A stretch of 64,000 nucleotides of DNA from JBEATZ01 sp041178545 (GTDB taxonomy: Bacteria; Planctomycetota; UBA1135; UBA2386). Where the stretch lies: assembly GCA_041178545.1 (NCBI GenBank), contig JBEGVB010000054.1:11021-75020 (forward strand), in the 5' to 3' direction. A model generated the notes under the pieces. It saw only the letters and a program-made list of their open reading frames with translations. It was not told where the DNA came from and did no database searches. A program made the position numbers and the translations under genes. Of this stretch, positions 36,014 to 44,407 are shown piece by piece (position 1 is the stretch's first letter; every line of letters starts with the position of its first letter).

Positions 36014-36895
36014 TCAGACCTTGTCGGGGTCCTGGCCGCGCAGCACCGAGTTGCCGTCGAAGGTCTCGCGCAGGTTGGCGCGGGCCGGCTGCAGCAGGGC
36101 GGCGCGGTCGAGGCGCCCGCTCTGGGCGAAGAACGCGATCGGGTTGTCCCACACCAGCTGCTCGATGCGCTCGCGTGCGACCCCTGCCTGTTCCAGCTTG
36201 GTTGCCGTGCGCGGCACCATGAGCGGGTCGCTCACGCCCCAGTCGGCGGCGCTGTTCACGACCATGCGCTCGATGCCGTACTCCAGCACGATCTGCGTCA
36301 TGCGGGCCGGGTCCATCTTGGTGTTCGGGTAGATCGAGAAACCGGACCAGCACCCGAGGTCGCGGGTGATCTTGATGGTCTCCTCGTTGCCGTGGTCCAG
36401 CAGCACGCGCTCCATCGGGAACGCGCAGTCGCGCAGGATCGCGATGCAGCGCTCGAACCCCTTCCGCTTGTCGCGGTGGGGGGTGTGGATCAACGCGGGC
36501 AACTCGTGCTTCTTCGCCAGCTCGAGCTGGGCAAGGAGGAACTTCTCCTCCTTCGGGGTCTGGTCGTCGAGCCCGATCTCACCCACGCCCAGCACCGAGT
36601 CCTTCTCGAGGTAGCGCGGCAGGACCTCCATCACCGGTCCGTTGACGCGGTCGTCGTTGGCCTCGCGCGGGTTGAGCCCCATGGTGCAGAAGTGGTGGAT
36701 GCCGAACTGCTGGCTGCGGAACCGCTCCCACCCGAGGATCGTGTCGAAGTAGTCGACGAACGAGCCGAGGTTGGTGCGCGGCTGGCCGAGCCAGAACGCG
36801 GGCTCCAGCACGGCACGGATGCCTGCGAGCGCCATGCGCTCGTAGTCGTCCGTCACGCGGCTGTACATGTGGATGTGCGGCTCGAAGATCAGCAT
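36014..36895 (-). CDS. eboB: TatD-like metal-dependent hydrolase, EboB-like
   Basis: The 293-residue TIM-barrel protein has a TatD-like ligand set: HIH in FEPHIHMYSR, Glu in GVGEIGLDD, His in LIHTPHRDK, His in LLDHGNEE, Asp in AADWGVSDP. It differs from the classical TatD protein at 849-1622 in every motif spacing. Placement 14 bases after eboA on the same strand points to the ebo system, where the second gene encodes this hydrolase. In known ebo operons the products are thought to export a metabolite and have been described for cyanobacteria and related plastids; the naming here is from memory. No eboC-F gene is present. The ATG at 36895 starts three codons before the conserved FEPHIH. Confidence 0.65.
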   Translation of the reverse strand: MLIFEPHIHMYSRVTDDYERMALAGIRAVLEPAFWLGQPRTNLGSFVDYFDTILGWERFRSQQFGIHHFCTMGLNPREANDDRVNGPVMEVLPRYLEKDSVLGVGEIGLDDQTPKEEKFLLAQLELAKKHELPALIHTPHRDKRKGFERCIAILRDCAFPMERVLLDHGNEETIKITRDLGCWSGFSIYPNTKMDPARMTQIVLEYGIERMVVNSAADWGVSDPLMVPRTATKLEQAGVARERIEQLVWDNPIAFFAQSGRLDRAALLQPARANLRETFDGNSVLRGQDPDKV

Positions 36896-36909
36896 GGTGG
36901 GTCCGTGGG

Positions 36910-37731
36910 TCAGCCGACGATGCGGGCGAGCACGGCGCGCACGTCGGCGCGCGGCTCGCGGGACAGCCGCTCTGCGGCAAGGGGTGTGAGTTCGGCGCGC
37001 TTCAGTTGCAACAGGCCCTCGGCGGCTGCCAGGCGCCTGCCGTCGTCACCGTGCTCGATGCCGCCGAGGATGCGCGCCACGCTGCCGGGCACCGGTGCGC
37101 GGCCCAGCATGCGGTCGGTGTCGCGCCACACGGGACGGCCGGCGGCCTCGCGCTCGGTGGCCAGGTCCTGCAGCATGCGGGAGAGCTCTGCGTTGGCGAG
37201 TGCCTCGGCACCGAACACGCGCTGCAGCGGCAGGTCGAGGAAGGCGAGCTTCAGCAGCAGCCGGTTGGCCTCGGTGGCGCCGAAGCCGCTGGTGCCCGCG
37301 CTGCGCGCCAGCAGGTTGCTGTCGCAGACGGCGGCCTCGACGTGCATCACCATGTTGGTGCGCTGCACCTCGCCGAGCAGCTGTGCGGTGCCCGGGCCCG
37401 ACGGGCGCAGTGCGAGGCTGCGCAGCACCATGGCACGCTCCTCCAGGTCACCGTGCGCATAGAGCTCGGCGAGCTCGGGGTCGGTGGCCCCGCACAGCTG
37501 GAACAGCAGGCTGGCGGCAGCATCGCACCGCCGCCAGGCGGCGAGGTTCACGTCGGAGGTGCCCCACTGGACGCGGGTCCCGCCGAGTCCGTCGCGACCG
37601 AGCTTGCGCGGCAGCTGGGGCAGGCACACGGCAAGTTCCTCGCGGCGGCTGCGCGTGCGCGCTGCGGCCTCGCGCACCCATGCCGCGCTGTCGCCCAACA
37701 GGGCCTCGAGTTGGCTCGTGTGCTCGCTCAT
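36910..37731 (-). CDS. eboA: EboA-domain protein
   Basis: The 273-residue helical protein resembles the EboA family in sequence order: the ELYAHGDLEERAMVLRSL segment, QRTNMVMHVEAA, NRLLLKLAFLDLPLQRV and LSRMLQDLATEREAAGRP. EboA proteins lack known enzyme motifs and are founders of the ebo operon. The ATG at 37731 is the start that matches the family N-terminus; an in-frame ATG earlier at 37770 would lengthen the tail. It precedes eboB by 14 bases, and its start faces lgt across 95 bases. The absence of the other ebo genes makes its exact role here uncertain. Confidence 0.65.
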   Translation of the reverse strand: MSEHTSQLEALLGDSAAWVREAAARTRSRREELAVCLPQLPRKLGRDGLGGTRVQWGTSDVNLAAWRRCDAAASLLFQLCGATDPELAELYAHGDLEERAMVLRSLALRPSGPGTAQLLGEVQRTNMVMHVEAAVCDSNLLARSAGTSGFGATEANRLLLKLAFLDLPLQRVFGAEALANAELSRMLQDLATEREAAGRPVWRDTDRMLGRAPVPGSVARILGGIEHGDDGRRLAAAEGLLQLKRAELTPLAAERLSREPRADVRAVLARIVG

Positions 37732-37826
37732 CGGGGCGGGCACCTTAGCCCCGGGCTGCATCCGCGACAAACAACACGTGGGCGGCGCCGTGGCATCGCG
37801 CAGTGCGTGCCGGTAGCCTCGCTCCC

Positions 37827-38867
37827 ATGGACTTCCCCGCCTGGGACCCGGTGCTGTTCGACATCCCGGGACTGCCCGTCGACATCCGCTGGTACGGCCT
37901 GATGTACGTGGTCGGGTTCCTCGCCGGGCAGGCGATCCTCACGCGGCTCGCCCGGTCGGGTTTCTTCCCGGTGGCCCCCGAGCGGGTGGGCGACCTCATC
38001 TTCTACACCGTGCTCGGTGTGCTGCTGGGTGGCAGGATCGGCTACTCGCTCTTCTACGACCAGGCGCTCCTCTCGCCGCTCAAGTTCCTGCAGGTGTGGG
38101 GCGGCGGCCTCAGCTTCCACGGCGGGCTGGCCGGGGTCTGCGTCGCGTTCTGGCTGTTTGCGCGCAAGCACAAGTTGCCTGCCCTGCGGGTGGGAGACGC
38201 ATGCGCACTCGCCGTGACGCCCGGCATCCTCGCCGTGCGGATCGCCAACTTCGTGAACGGTGAGCTGTACGGTCGCGTCACCGAGGCGGGCGTCGGTTGG
38301 GCCATGCGCTTCCCGACCGACCCGGTGGCGCAGCGCCTGCTCGGGATCCAGGAGGGCTGGACCATGCGCGACCGCGAGTTGTGCGTCCAGGTCGCCTACG
38401 GCCACCGCACCTTTGCCGACGTGCAGCCGCTGCTGTCCAAGACCGACGCCCTCGGCCGCCCGATCCCGTGGGAGAAGGTCGCACCGGCCCTCGACTGGGG
38501 CGCGGTGAAGGACCAGGTTCCCTTCCGCCACCCGAGCCAGCTCTACGAGGCCCTTGGCGAGGGACTGGTGCTCGGCGTGCTGCTCTTCCTGCTGTACCGC
38601 TCCACCCGCGCCCGCCCCTTCGGCCCGGGTTTCTACGGTGGCTTGTTCCTGTTCGGGTACGCGGCAGCGCGCTTCCCGATCGAGTTCCTGCGCCAGCCCG
38701 ACGCCCAGTTCACCGGCCCGGACGACCCCGTGGGCACGGTGCTGCTCGGCATGACCATGGGCCAGACCCTGTGCCTGGTCATGGCCCTCGCCGGCCTGGC
38801 CTTCGCATGGTACGGCCGCGACCGGCAACCTGCAGACCCTGTGCCCGCAAGGCAGCGGCCCGCCTGA
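37827..38867 (+). CDS. lgt: Prolipoprotein diacylglyceryl transferase
   Basis: The 346-residue membrane enzyme transfers a diacylglyceryl group from phosphatidylglycerol to the lipobox cysteine of prolipoproteins. Visible hallmarks are IRWYGLMYVVGF in the first segment, SFHGGLAG, the catalytic-arginine region VRIANFVNGELYGR, HPSQLYEA, and RFPIEFLRQPD. About seven membrane segments are present. The stretch between YGRVT and HPSQLYEA is about 85 residues, some 40 longer than in E. coli Lgt, so a periplasmic loop is expanded. The ATG at 37827 is adjacent to the first hydrophobic region. The window encodes several lipoproteins that would be its substrates. Confidence 0.95.
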   Translation: MDFPAWDPVLFDIPGLPVDIRWYGLMYVVGFLAGQAILTRLARSGFFPVAPERVGDLIFYTVLGVLLGGRIGYSLFYDQALLSPLKFLQVWGGGLSFHGGLAGVCVAFWLFARKHKLPALRVGDACALAVTPGILAVRIANFVNGELYGRVTEAGVGWAMRFPTDPVAQRLLGIQEGWTMRDRELCVQVAYGHRTFADVQPLLSKTDALGRPIPWEKVAPALDWGAVKDQVPFRHPSQLYEALGEGLVLGVLLFLLYRSTRARPFGPGFYGGLFLFGYAAARFPIEFLRQPDAQFTGPDDPVGTVLLGMTMGQTLCLVMALAGLAFAWYGRDRQPADPVPARQRPA

Positions 38868-38913
38868 ACAGGCCCGTGTCCCCGCCCCCGGGACGGTTCG
38901 CGGTGGAGGACCC

Positions 38914-38941
38914 TTGCCCCGGGAGGTCTCGTCGCTATCCT
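38914..38941 (+). promoter_or_regulatory. Candidate sigma-70-type promoter of rpmB
   Basis: A -35-like TTGCCC (38914-38919) and a -10-like TATCCT (38936-38941) are separated by 16 bases. A start site near 38948 would leave about 25 bases of leader before the rpmB ATG. Confidence 0.4.
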
Positions 38942-38971
38942 GCTCGCCCTTCCTTTCCCCACGAACCAGCC

Positions 38972-39286
38972 ATGTCCAGAGTCTGCGAAATCACCGGTCG
39001 TCGCACCCGTACGGGTCACCAGGTCACCCGCCGCGGTCTTGCCAAGAAGAAGGGCGGCGTCGGCCGCCGTGTGACCGGCCGCAGCAAGCGGAAGTTCAAG
39101 GCCAACATCCAGACCGTGCGCGTCCTCACTCCCGAGGGCTCCGTGGTCCGCATGAAGCTCTCGACCAAGGCCATCAAGCGCGGCCTGATCCGCGTCGAGA
39201 AGGGCGGCAAGAAGGTCGAGTACCCGCTGGTGAAGGCGCTGCGCGGCCGCAACCGCGCGTTCAGCAAGGCCCAGAAGAAGGCCTGA
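38972..39286 (+). CDS. rpmB: Large-subunit ribosomal protein bL28
   Basis: The 104-residue basic protein begins MSRVCEITGRRTRTGHQVT, the invariant start of bL28. It continues with GRSKRKFKANIQTVRV, which carries the usual NxQ/N-V-R core, and LSTKAIKRGLI. It has only the first Cys of the zinc-binding form, so it belongs to the non-zinc type. It is longer than E. coli bL28 (78 residues), with a Lys-rich C-terminal extension (RGRNRAFSKAQKKA). The ATG at 38972 starts directly at the conserved sequence; a candidate promoter lies just upstream and a strong terminator just after. It is transcribed as a single gene. Confidence 0.95.
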   Translation: MSRVCEITGRRTRTGHQVTRRGLAKKKGGVGRRVTGRSKRKFKANIQTVRVLTPEGSVVRMKLSTKAIKRGLIRVEKGGKKVEYPLVKALRGRNRAFSKAQKKA

Positions 39287-39327
39287 TCCACCGCCGCGCG
39301 CCCGCACCGCGTGGCGCGCTTCCCCGG

Positions 39328-39360
39328 GACGGAGCGCACCTGCGCTCCGTCTTCGTTTCC
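39328..39360 (+). terminator. Rho-independent terminator of rpmB
   Basis: Bases 39328-39338 pair perfectly with 39341-39351 around a 2-base loop, 41 bases after the rpmB stop, and are followed by TTCGTTTCC. It also separates rpmB from the convergent DUF1501 gene. Confidence 0.75.
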
Positions 39361-39379
39361 ACCCGGCCCCGCGACGGGC

Positions 39380-40786
39380 TCAGGCGAGGATCTCGGTCAC
39401 CACCTCGCCGAACACGTCGGTGAGGCGCATGTCGCGGCCACCGAATCGGTAGGTGAGCTTGGTGTGGTCGACGCCCAGCAGGTGGAGCATGGTTGCGTGC
39501 AGGTCGTGCACCGTCACCTTGCCCTGCACCGCCCGGTAGCCGTAGTCGTCCGTCGCGCCGTGGACGTGGCCGCCCTTCACCCCGCCGCCCGCGAGCCAGA
39601 TGCTGTAGCCGAACGGGTTGTGGTCGCGCCCGTGGGAACCCTGCGCGAAGGGCGTGCGGCCGAACTCCCCGGCCCAGACCACCAGCGTCGTGTCGAGCAG
39701 GCCGCGTTCAGCGAGGTCCTCGAGCAGGGCCGCCACCGGCTGGTCGACCGCGCGCGCATTGTCCTCGTGCCCACCCTTGAGGTCGTTGTGCTGGTCCCAG
39801 CGGTCGTGCCCCGTGTCCGGGCAGGTGACCTCGATGAACCGGACACCGCGCTCGACCATCCGGCGTGCGAGCAGGCACTGGCGCGCGTAGGTGCGCGTGT
39901 GCTCGTACTCGGCATCGAGGCCGTAGCGCTTCCGGGTGGCCTCGGACTCGCCGTCCAGCGATGCCAGCTCGGGGACCGCGGACTGCATGCGGAACGCGAG
40001 TTCCTGGTTGGCGATGGCCGACTCGACGGCGTCTGCCGCGCCGAGCCGGTCGAGGTGCGCCCGGTCGAGGCGCCGCATCAGGTCGAGCTTGCTGCGCTGC
40101 AGCAGTGCACTGGACTCGGTCCGCTCCAGGTTGGCGATCGGCGTGTCCGAGGGGCGGAAGATCGATGCCTGGTGGGTGGCGGGCAGGAATCCGTTGCTGA
40201 AGCAGTCGAGGCCGCCGGGCGGGATCAACCCGCCGTTCACCACGACGAAGCCGGGCAGGTCGCGGTTCTCGGTGCCGAGGCCGTAGCCGAACCATGCGCC
40301 CATCGTCGGACGGCCCGCGAGGCCGAGGCCAGTGTGCAGGAAGTAGTTGGCGGCCGTGTGCTCGCTGAACTCCGAGGTCATCGAGCGCACGACGCACAGG
40401 CGGTCGGCGCTGCGCGCGAGGTGGGGGAACAGGCTGCTGATCTCGATGCCGCTCTCGCCGTGGCGCGCGAACGTCCACGGGCTCTGCAGCGTCGTGCCGT
40501 TGTTGTTGAACTGGGTCGGCTCCGCCTTGAGGCCGAAGGGCTTGCCGTGCTCGGCAGCGAGGCGCGGCTTGGGGTCGAAGGTGTCGACCTGCGAGGGGCC
40601 ACCGTCCATGTAGAGGAAGATCACCTGTTTCGCACGCGCAGGGACGCGTGTCGGCGCGAGCGCGCCGAGGCGCTCTCCCAGCAGCACCCCGAACGCGAGC
40701 CCGCCGAAGCCACTCGCACAGCGTGCGAGCATCTCGCGCCGGGTCGGCGCATGGCGGGGACATGCATGGTTGCCGTGGTCCTTCAT
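39380..40786 (-). CDS. Tat-exported DUF1501 protein (planctomycete surface-associated)
   Basis: The 468-residue product carries a Tat signal (residues about 12-40, TRREMLARCASGFGGLAFG) and a DUF1501 body with an alkaline-phosphatase-like fold: VIFLYMDGGPSQVDTFDPKP at its start and VWAGEFGRTPFAQGS near the end. The C-terminal DHNPFGYSIWLAGGGVKGG segment is typical. DUF1501 is very abundant in Planctomycetota and is usually encoded with a DUF1549/DUF1553 protein; its enzymatic activity is unsettled. The ATG at 40786 overlaps the stop of the upstream partner by four bases (ATGA), so translation is coupled. Confidence 0.93.
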   Translation of the reverse strand: MKDHGNHACPRHAPTRREMLARCASGFGGLAFGVLLGERLGALAPTRVPARAKQVIFLYMDGGPSQVDTFDPKPRLAAEHGKPFGLKAEPTQFNNNGTTLQSPWTFARHGESGIEISSLFPHLARSADRLCVVRSMTSEFSEHTAANYFLHTGLGLAGRPTMGAWFGYGLGTENRDLPGFVVVNGGLIPPGGLDCFSNGFLPATHQASIFRPSDTPIANLERTESSALLQRSKLDLMRRLDRAHLDRLGAADAVESAIANQELAFRMQSAVPELASLDGESEATRKRYGLDAEYEHTRTYARQCLLARRMVERGVRFIEVTCPDTGHDRWDQHNDLKGGHEDNARAVDQPVAALLEDLAERGLLDTTLVVWAGEFGRTPFAQGSHGRDHNPFGYSIWLAGGGVKGGHVHGATDDYGYRAVQGKVTVHDLHATMLHLLGVDHTKLTYRFGGRDMRLTDVFGEVVTEILA

Positions 40787-43700
40787 GGCACGAAGACGAA
40801 CTCCTTGAGGTTGCAGACCACGTGGCACAGGTCGGTCCACGCGAGCAGCCTGCGCGCCGCTGCGTCCTCCGCACCAGCGTGCGCGCGCTCCTGCTCGCGC
40901 ACGAAGGACTCCATCGCGTCGAGTTCCTCGGCCCGCGGTTCGCGGGCCAGGGCCTCGCGGTGGACGAGTGCGAGCCGTTCGCGGTCGTCCTCGTGCGGCT
41001 CGGCGAGCACGCGTGTGGCCCAGTGCCGAGCCTGCTGCAGCACGAACGGGTCGTTCATCAGGATCAGTGCCTGGGCGGGCACGTTCGACACCGTGCGGCG
41101 GCCCACGGTGGTCGACGGCATCGGCACGTCGAAGGCCAGCATCATGGGCGGCAGGAAGTTGCGCCGCACCTCGACGTAGAGCGAGCGCCTGCCGTTGCCG
41201 TCCAGCGGCCCTGAACCGGGGCGCCCGCGGCCCGACATGAACGCGGTGAGGTGGACGCCCACCGGTGGCCCGTACATCGTCGGGTCGAGTCTGCCCGACA
41301 CGCGCAGCAGGGAGTCGCGCAGCGCCTCGCCCTCGACCCGGCGCATGCGCATGTGCGACAGCAGGCGGTTGTCGGGGTCGGTCGTGGCCACGGAGGCGTC
41401 TGCAGGCGAGCTGCTCGCGCGGAATGCACGGGACAGGAGCAACTCGCGCACGAGTGCCTTCACCGACCAGCCGTCGTGCACGAACCGGAGTGCGAGCCAG
41501 TCGAGCAGCTCCGGGTGGCTTGGCGCCTCGCCGAGCGCGCCGAAGTCGTCCACGGACGGCACGAGACCGCGACCGAAGACATGGTGCCAGACCCGGTTGG
41601 CCATCACGCGCGCGGTGAGCGGGTTGGCAGGGTCCGTGATCGCCGCCGCCAGTTCCCGCCTGCCGCTGCCTGCCGCCACGGTCTCGCGCGGCCCGTTGGA
41701 CAGTGCCTCGAGGAAGCCGCGCCGCACCTCCGGACCGGTGACCTTGTGGTTGCCGCGGACGAAGACGGGCTCGTCGAAGCCGCTGCCGTCCTCCGCGCCG
41801 AGCACGTACTGCGGCGCCGGTACCGCTGCTGCTGCAAGCGCTGCCTCCTCGCGGGCGGCAGCGAGTTCGGGGTCGTTGTCGAGGGGGAGCAGCCTGCGCC
41901 CGACGAGGAGGTTGAGGAGCGCAATGCGCGCCGGGGCGTCCTTCGCGTAGGCCATGGAACCGTCGGCCACCATCGCCAGGGACCGCAGGGCCGTCTCGCG
42001 GAGGCCCGCTGCCAGTGCCTCGGTCGTGGACACGCGTGCCCCGTCGACGTGGACGGACCACGCGAGCCCGGGGGAGTCGGTTGCCGGGGGCCGCGCCTCG
42101 TCACTCAGCCAGGCCTGTTGCACGGCGACCCAGCTGTCGGGTCCGTAGCCGTTCTCGCGCACCTCGTCGGCGAAGTCCGGGGTCTCCTGGTCCAGCAACT
42201 CGACGTGCAGCTTGCGTCCCCTCCAGCGCTCGAGGTCGAACGTGACCCAGCGCAGCTCGGGATGGTCGACGAACCGCTTCAACTCGCCGTAGATCGGGTA
42301 CCGGATGAGCTGGAACCCGTCGACCACGGCATTGACGCGTGCGCTGCGGCCGGCGACCCGCACGTGCAGGTAGCGACGTGAGACCACGCGGGTGGGGGAG
42401 CGCAGTGCAGACTGCAGCCGCCTGCCGGCGGTGCCGCTGTGCATGCAGGCACCGTCCGCGAAGGAGAGCACCGGGTCCTCGGGCTTCTCGCCTGCCAGTG
42501 CAGTGCCAGCATGGGCGCGGTGGAAACCTGCGCCCGTGGGCGTCCATCCCTGCAGGTCGCCGGTGCGGAAGTCCCCGAGCAGTTCGCGGTCGGTGCCCTC
42601 CGTGGCCTTGGGTGCCCGGTGGGCACGCACGCGGTCCCAGGTGCGCCCCTGGTCCGCAGGCATCGCCTGCGAGACCAGGTGGAAGGCATGCATCGGGTGC
42701 CCGCCGCGCCGCACTGCGTCGGACTGCAGCAGCTCGACCCAACGCCGCAGCAGTTCGGGATCGAGGTCGCCCGCCCTCCCGTCCATGCGCAGGGTCGCAG
42801 GCGCGCTGCCGTGCAGCGACTGCTCGGCCACGATGCGTTCGGCAGCCAGCAGGTGGCGGTCGAGTTGTGCGGCTGCGGCCGCGAGGCGAGGCACGGCCAC
42901 GTCCACCAGCCGGTCGCGCGCGGCCGCCACCGCCTCGTGGTGGCGTTGCCAGGTGGACGGCGGTTGCACGGGCACCATCCTCGACCGTGTCGAGCTCATC
43001 ACGCCGTAGAGCGCGTAGTAGTCCTGCGTGGAGATCGCGTCGAACTTGTGGTCGTGGCAGCGCGCGCACGCGATGGTGAGCCCGAGGAAGGCCTTGCCCA
43101 TCACGTCGATCTGGTTCTCCACGTACTCGGCCTCGCTCGCGCGCACGTCGACGGGCGAGTGGGACCGCTGGCCCAGCCACCAGAACGTCGTCGCCACGGT
43201 CGACTCGTCCGCGCCCGAGGCCGGGTCCCGGCGCGGCGCGTCCAGCAGGTCGCCGGCCACGTGCTCGCGCACGAACTGGTCGTAGGGCAGGTCGTCGTTG
43301 AAGGCCCGCACCAGGTAGTCGCGGTAGCGCCATGCGTGGTGCAGGGTGAAGTCGAACTCGTGCCCCAGCGTCTCCGAGTACCGCACCAGGTCGAGCCAGT
43401 GGCGTGCCCAGCGCTCGCCGTAGTGGGGCGACGCGAGCAACCGGTCGACCACGCGTTCCCATGCGCCGGGTGCCGTGTCGGCCTCGAAGGCGCGCACCTC
43501 TGCCACGGTCGGTGGCAGGCCCGTGAGCACGAAGCTCGCACGGCGGAGGAGCGTGGCGCGGTCCGCCTCGGCAGCCGTGGGCAGACCTGCGGCCTCGATG
43601 CGTGCCAGCAGGAAACGGTCGACGTCGCCCGCCGGCCACGTCCGGTCGCGCACCTCCGGGACGGGGTGGACGGCCATCGGTTGCCAGGCCCAGTGCGAGG

Positions 43701-44148
43701 CCCTGCGCGCCTGCAGGTCGAAGGTGCCGGGTCGCACGGCACCCGCGGCCGGCTGGCGCTCCTCCGGCCAGTGCGCGCCGCTCGCGACCCAGTGCTCGAG
43801 GTCCTCGACCTCCTGCTCCGTCAGCATGCCCTTGGGTGGCATCTGGAGGTCCGGGTCCTCGTACCGGACGGCGCGCAAGAGCAGGCTCGCGGCAGCATTG
43901 CCGGCCACGATGGCCGGCCCGCTGTCCCCGCCGTCCAGCAGTGCCTGCCGCGAGTCGAGCCGCAGCCCGCCCTTCTCCTTGCCGCTGGCGACGCTGTGGC
44001 ACTCCTGGCATCGCTGTGCCAGCACCGGCCGCACGCGCTTCTCGAAGAACTCCAGGTCGGCCTGTTGCTGGCCCGGAGCGGTGCCGGCGGCCAGCGCGGC
44101 CGCGACGGCAACACCTGCGGCAAGGACGGTGGGGCGCATGCGGGACAT
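40783..44148 (-). CDS. Large planctomycete cytochrome c / DUF1549 / DUF1553 protein
   Basis: The 1121-residue exported protein starts with a Sec signal (MSRMRPTVLAAGVAVAAALA). An N-terminal haem-binding domain has CQECH (residues 47-51). A DUF1549 domain follows (about 170-400, FVLTGLPPTVAEVRAFEADT) with a second haem motif CARCHDHKFD. The middle (about 500-780) is a carbohydrate-binding-like insert with a jelly-roll-type segment. A C-terminal DUF1553 domain (about 830-1100) holds NPLTARVMANRVWHHVFG and RFVHDGWSVKALVRELL. This protein family sits upstream of DUF1501 proteins in planctomycetes and is linked to polysaccharide breakdown or sensing, without a firmly assigned activity. An ATG at 44139, three codons on, is an alternative. 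Neither has a clear ribosome site. Confidence 0.93.
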   Translation of the reverse strand: MSRMRPTVLAAGVAVAAALAAGTAPGQQQADLEFFEKRVRPVLAQRCQECHSVASGKEKGGLRLDSRQALLDGGDSGPAIVAGNAAASLLLRAVRYEDPDLQMPPKGMLTEQEVEDLEHWVASGAHWPEERQPAAGAVRPGTFDLQARRASHWAWQPMAVHPVPEVRDRTWPAGDVDRFLLARIEAAGLPTAAEADRATLLRRASFVLTGLPPTVAEVRAFEADTAPGAWERVVDRLLASPHYGERWARHWLDLVRYSETLGHEFDFTLHHAWRYRDYLVRAFNDDLPYDQFVREHVAGDLLDAPRRDPASGADESTVATTFWWLGQRSHSPVDVRASEAEYVENQIDVMGKAFLGLTIACARCHDHKFDAISTQDYYALYGVMSSTRSRMVPVQPPSTWQRHHEAVAAARDRLVDVAVPRLAAAAAQLDRHLLAAERIVAEQSLHGSAPATLRMDGRAGDLDPELLRRWVELLQSDAVRRGGHPMHAFHLVSQAMPADQGRTWDRVRAHRAPKATEGTDRELLGDFRTGDLQGWTPTGAGFHRAHAGTALAGEKPEDPVLSFADGACMHSGTAGRRLQSALRSPTRVVSRRYLHVRVAGRSARVNAVVDGFQLIRYPIYGELKRFVDHPELRWVTFDLERWRGRKLHVELLDQETPDFADEVRENGYGPDSWVAVQQAWLSDEARPPATDSPGLAWSVHVDGARVSTTEALAAGLRETALRSLAMVADGSMAYAKDAPARIALLNLLVGRRLLPLDNDPELAAAREEAALAAAAVPAPQYVLGAEDGSGFDEPVFVRGNHKVTGPEVRRGFLEALSNGPRETVAAGSGRRELAAAITDPANPLTARVMANRVWHHVFGRGLVPSVDDFGALGEAPSHPELLDWLALRFVHDGWSVKALVRELLLSRAFRASSSPADASVATTDPDNRLLSHMRMRRVEGEALRDSLLRVSGRLDPTMYGPPVGVHLTAFMSGRGRPGSGPLDGNGRRSLYVEVRRNFLPPMMLAFDVPMPSTTVGRRTVSNVPAQALILMNDPFVLQQARHWATRVLAEPHEDDRERLALVHREALAREPRAEELDAMESFVREQERAHAGAEDAAARRLLAWTDLCHVVCNLKEFVFVP

Positions 44149-44332
44149 GGGACGCGAGGCCCCGGGAGGCGCCGGAGCCTGTGCAGTGTGTTCCAGCCCG
44201 TGGGGGATGGGAAGGGGTGCGCGCGGAGATTTTTCGGCCCGGGTTCGGTGGAGAAGTGACAGTCCGCGATGCGGTGCTGCGGCTCTGGCGCCTGAGGCAT
44301 GTCCGCGCTGCGCACCTGCAAGGTTGTGCGGG

Positions 44333-44361
44333 TTGACCGCTCGCCGGTTTGCGGTGACTCT
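44333..44361 (+). promoter_or_regulatory. Weak candidate promoter for the NxxGxxxAF-repeat gene
   Basis: TTGACC (44333-44338) matches the -35 consensus at five of six positions. The hexamer 17 bases on (GACTCT, 44356-44361) is a poor -10. It lies in the 259-base region between the two divergent genes, 47 bases before the downstream ATG. Confidence 0.2.
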
Positions 44362-44407
44362 CCTGCGCCGCCGACCGCGACCCTCGCGACCGACAGGAAC
44401 ACCCATC

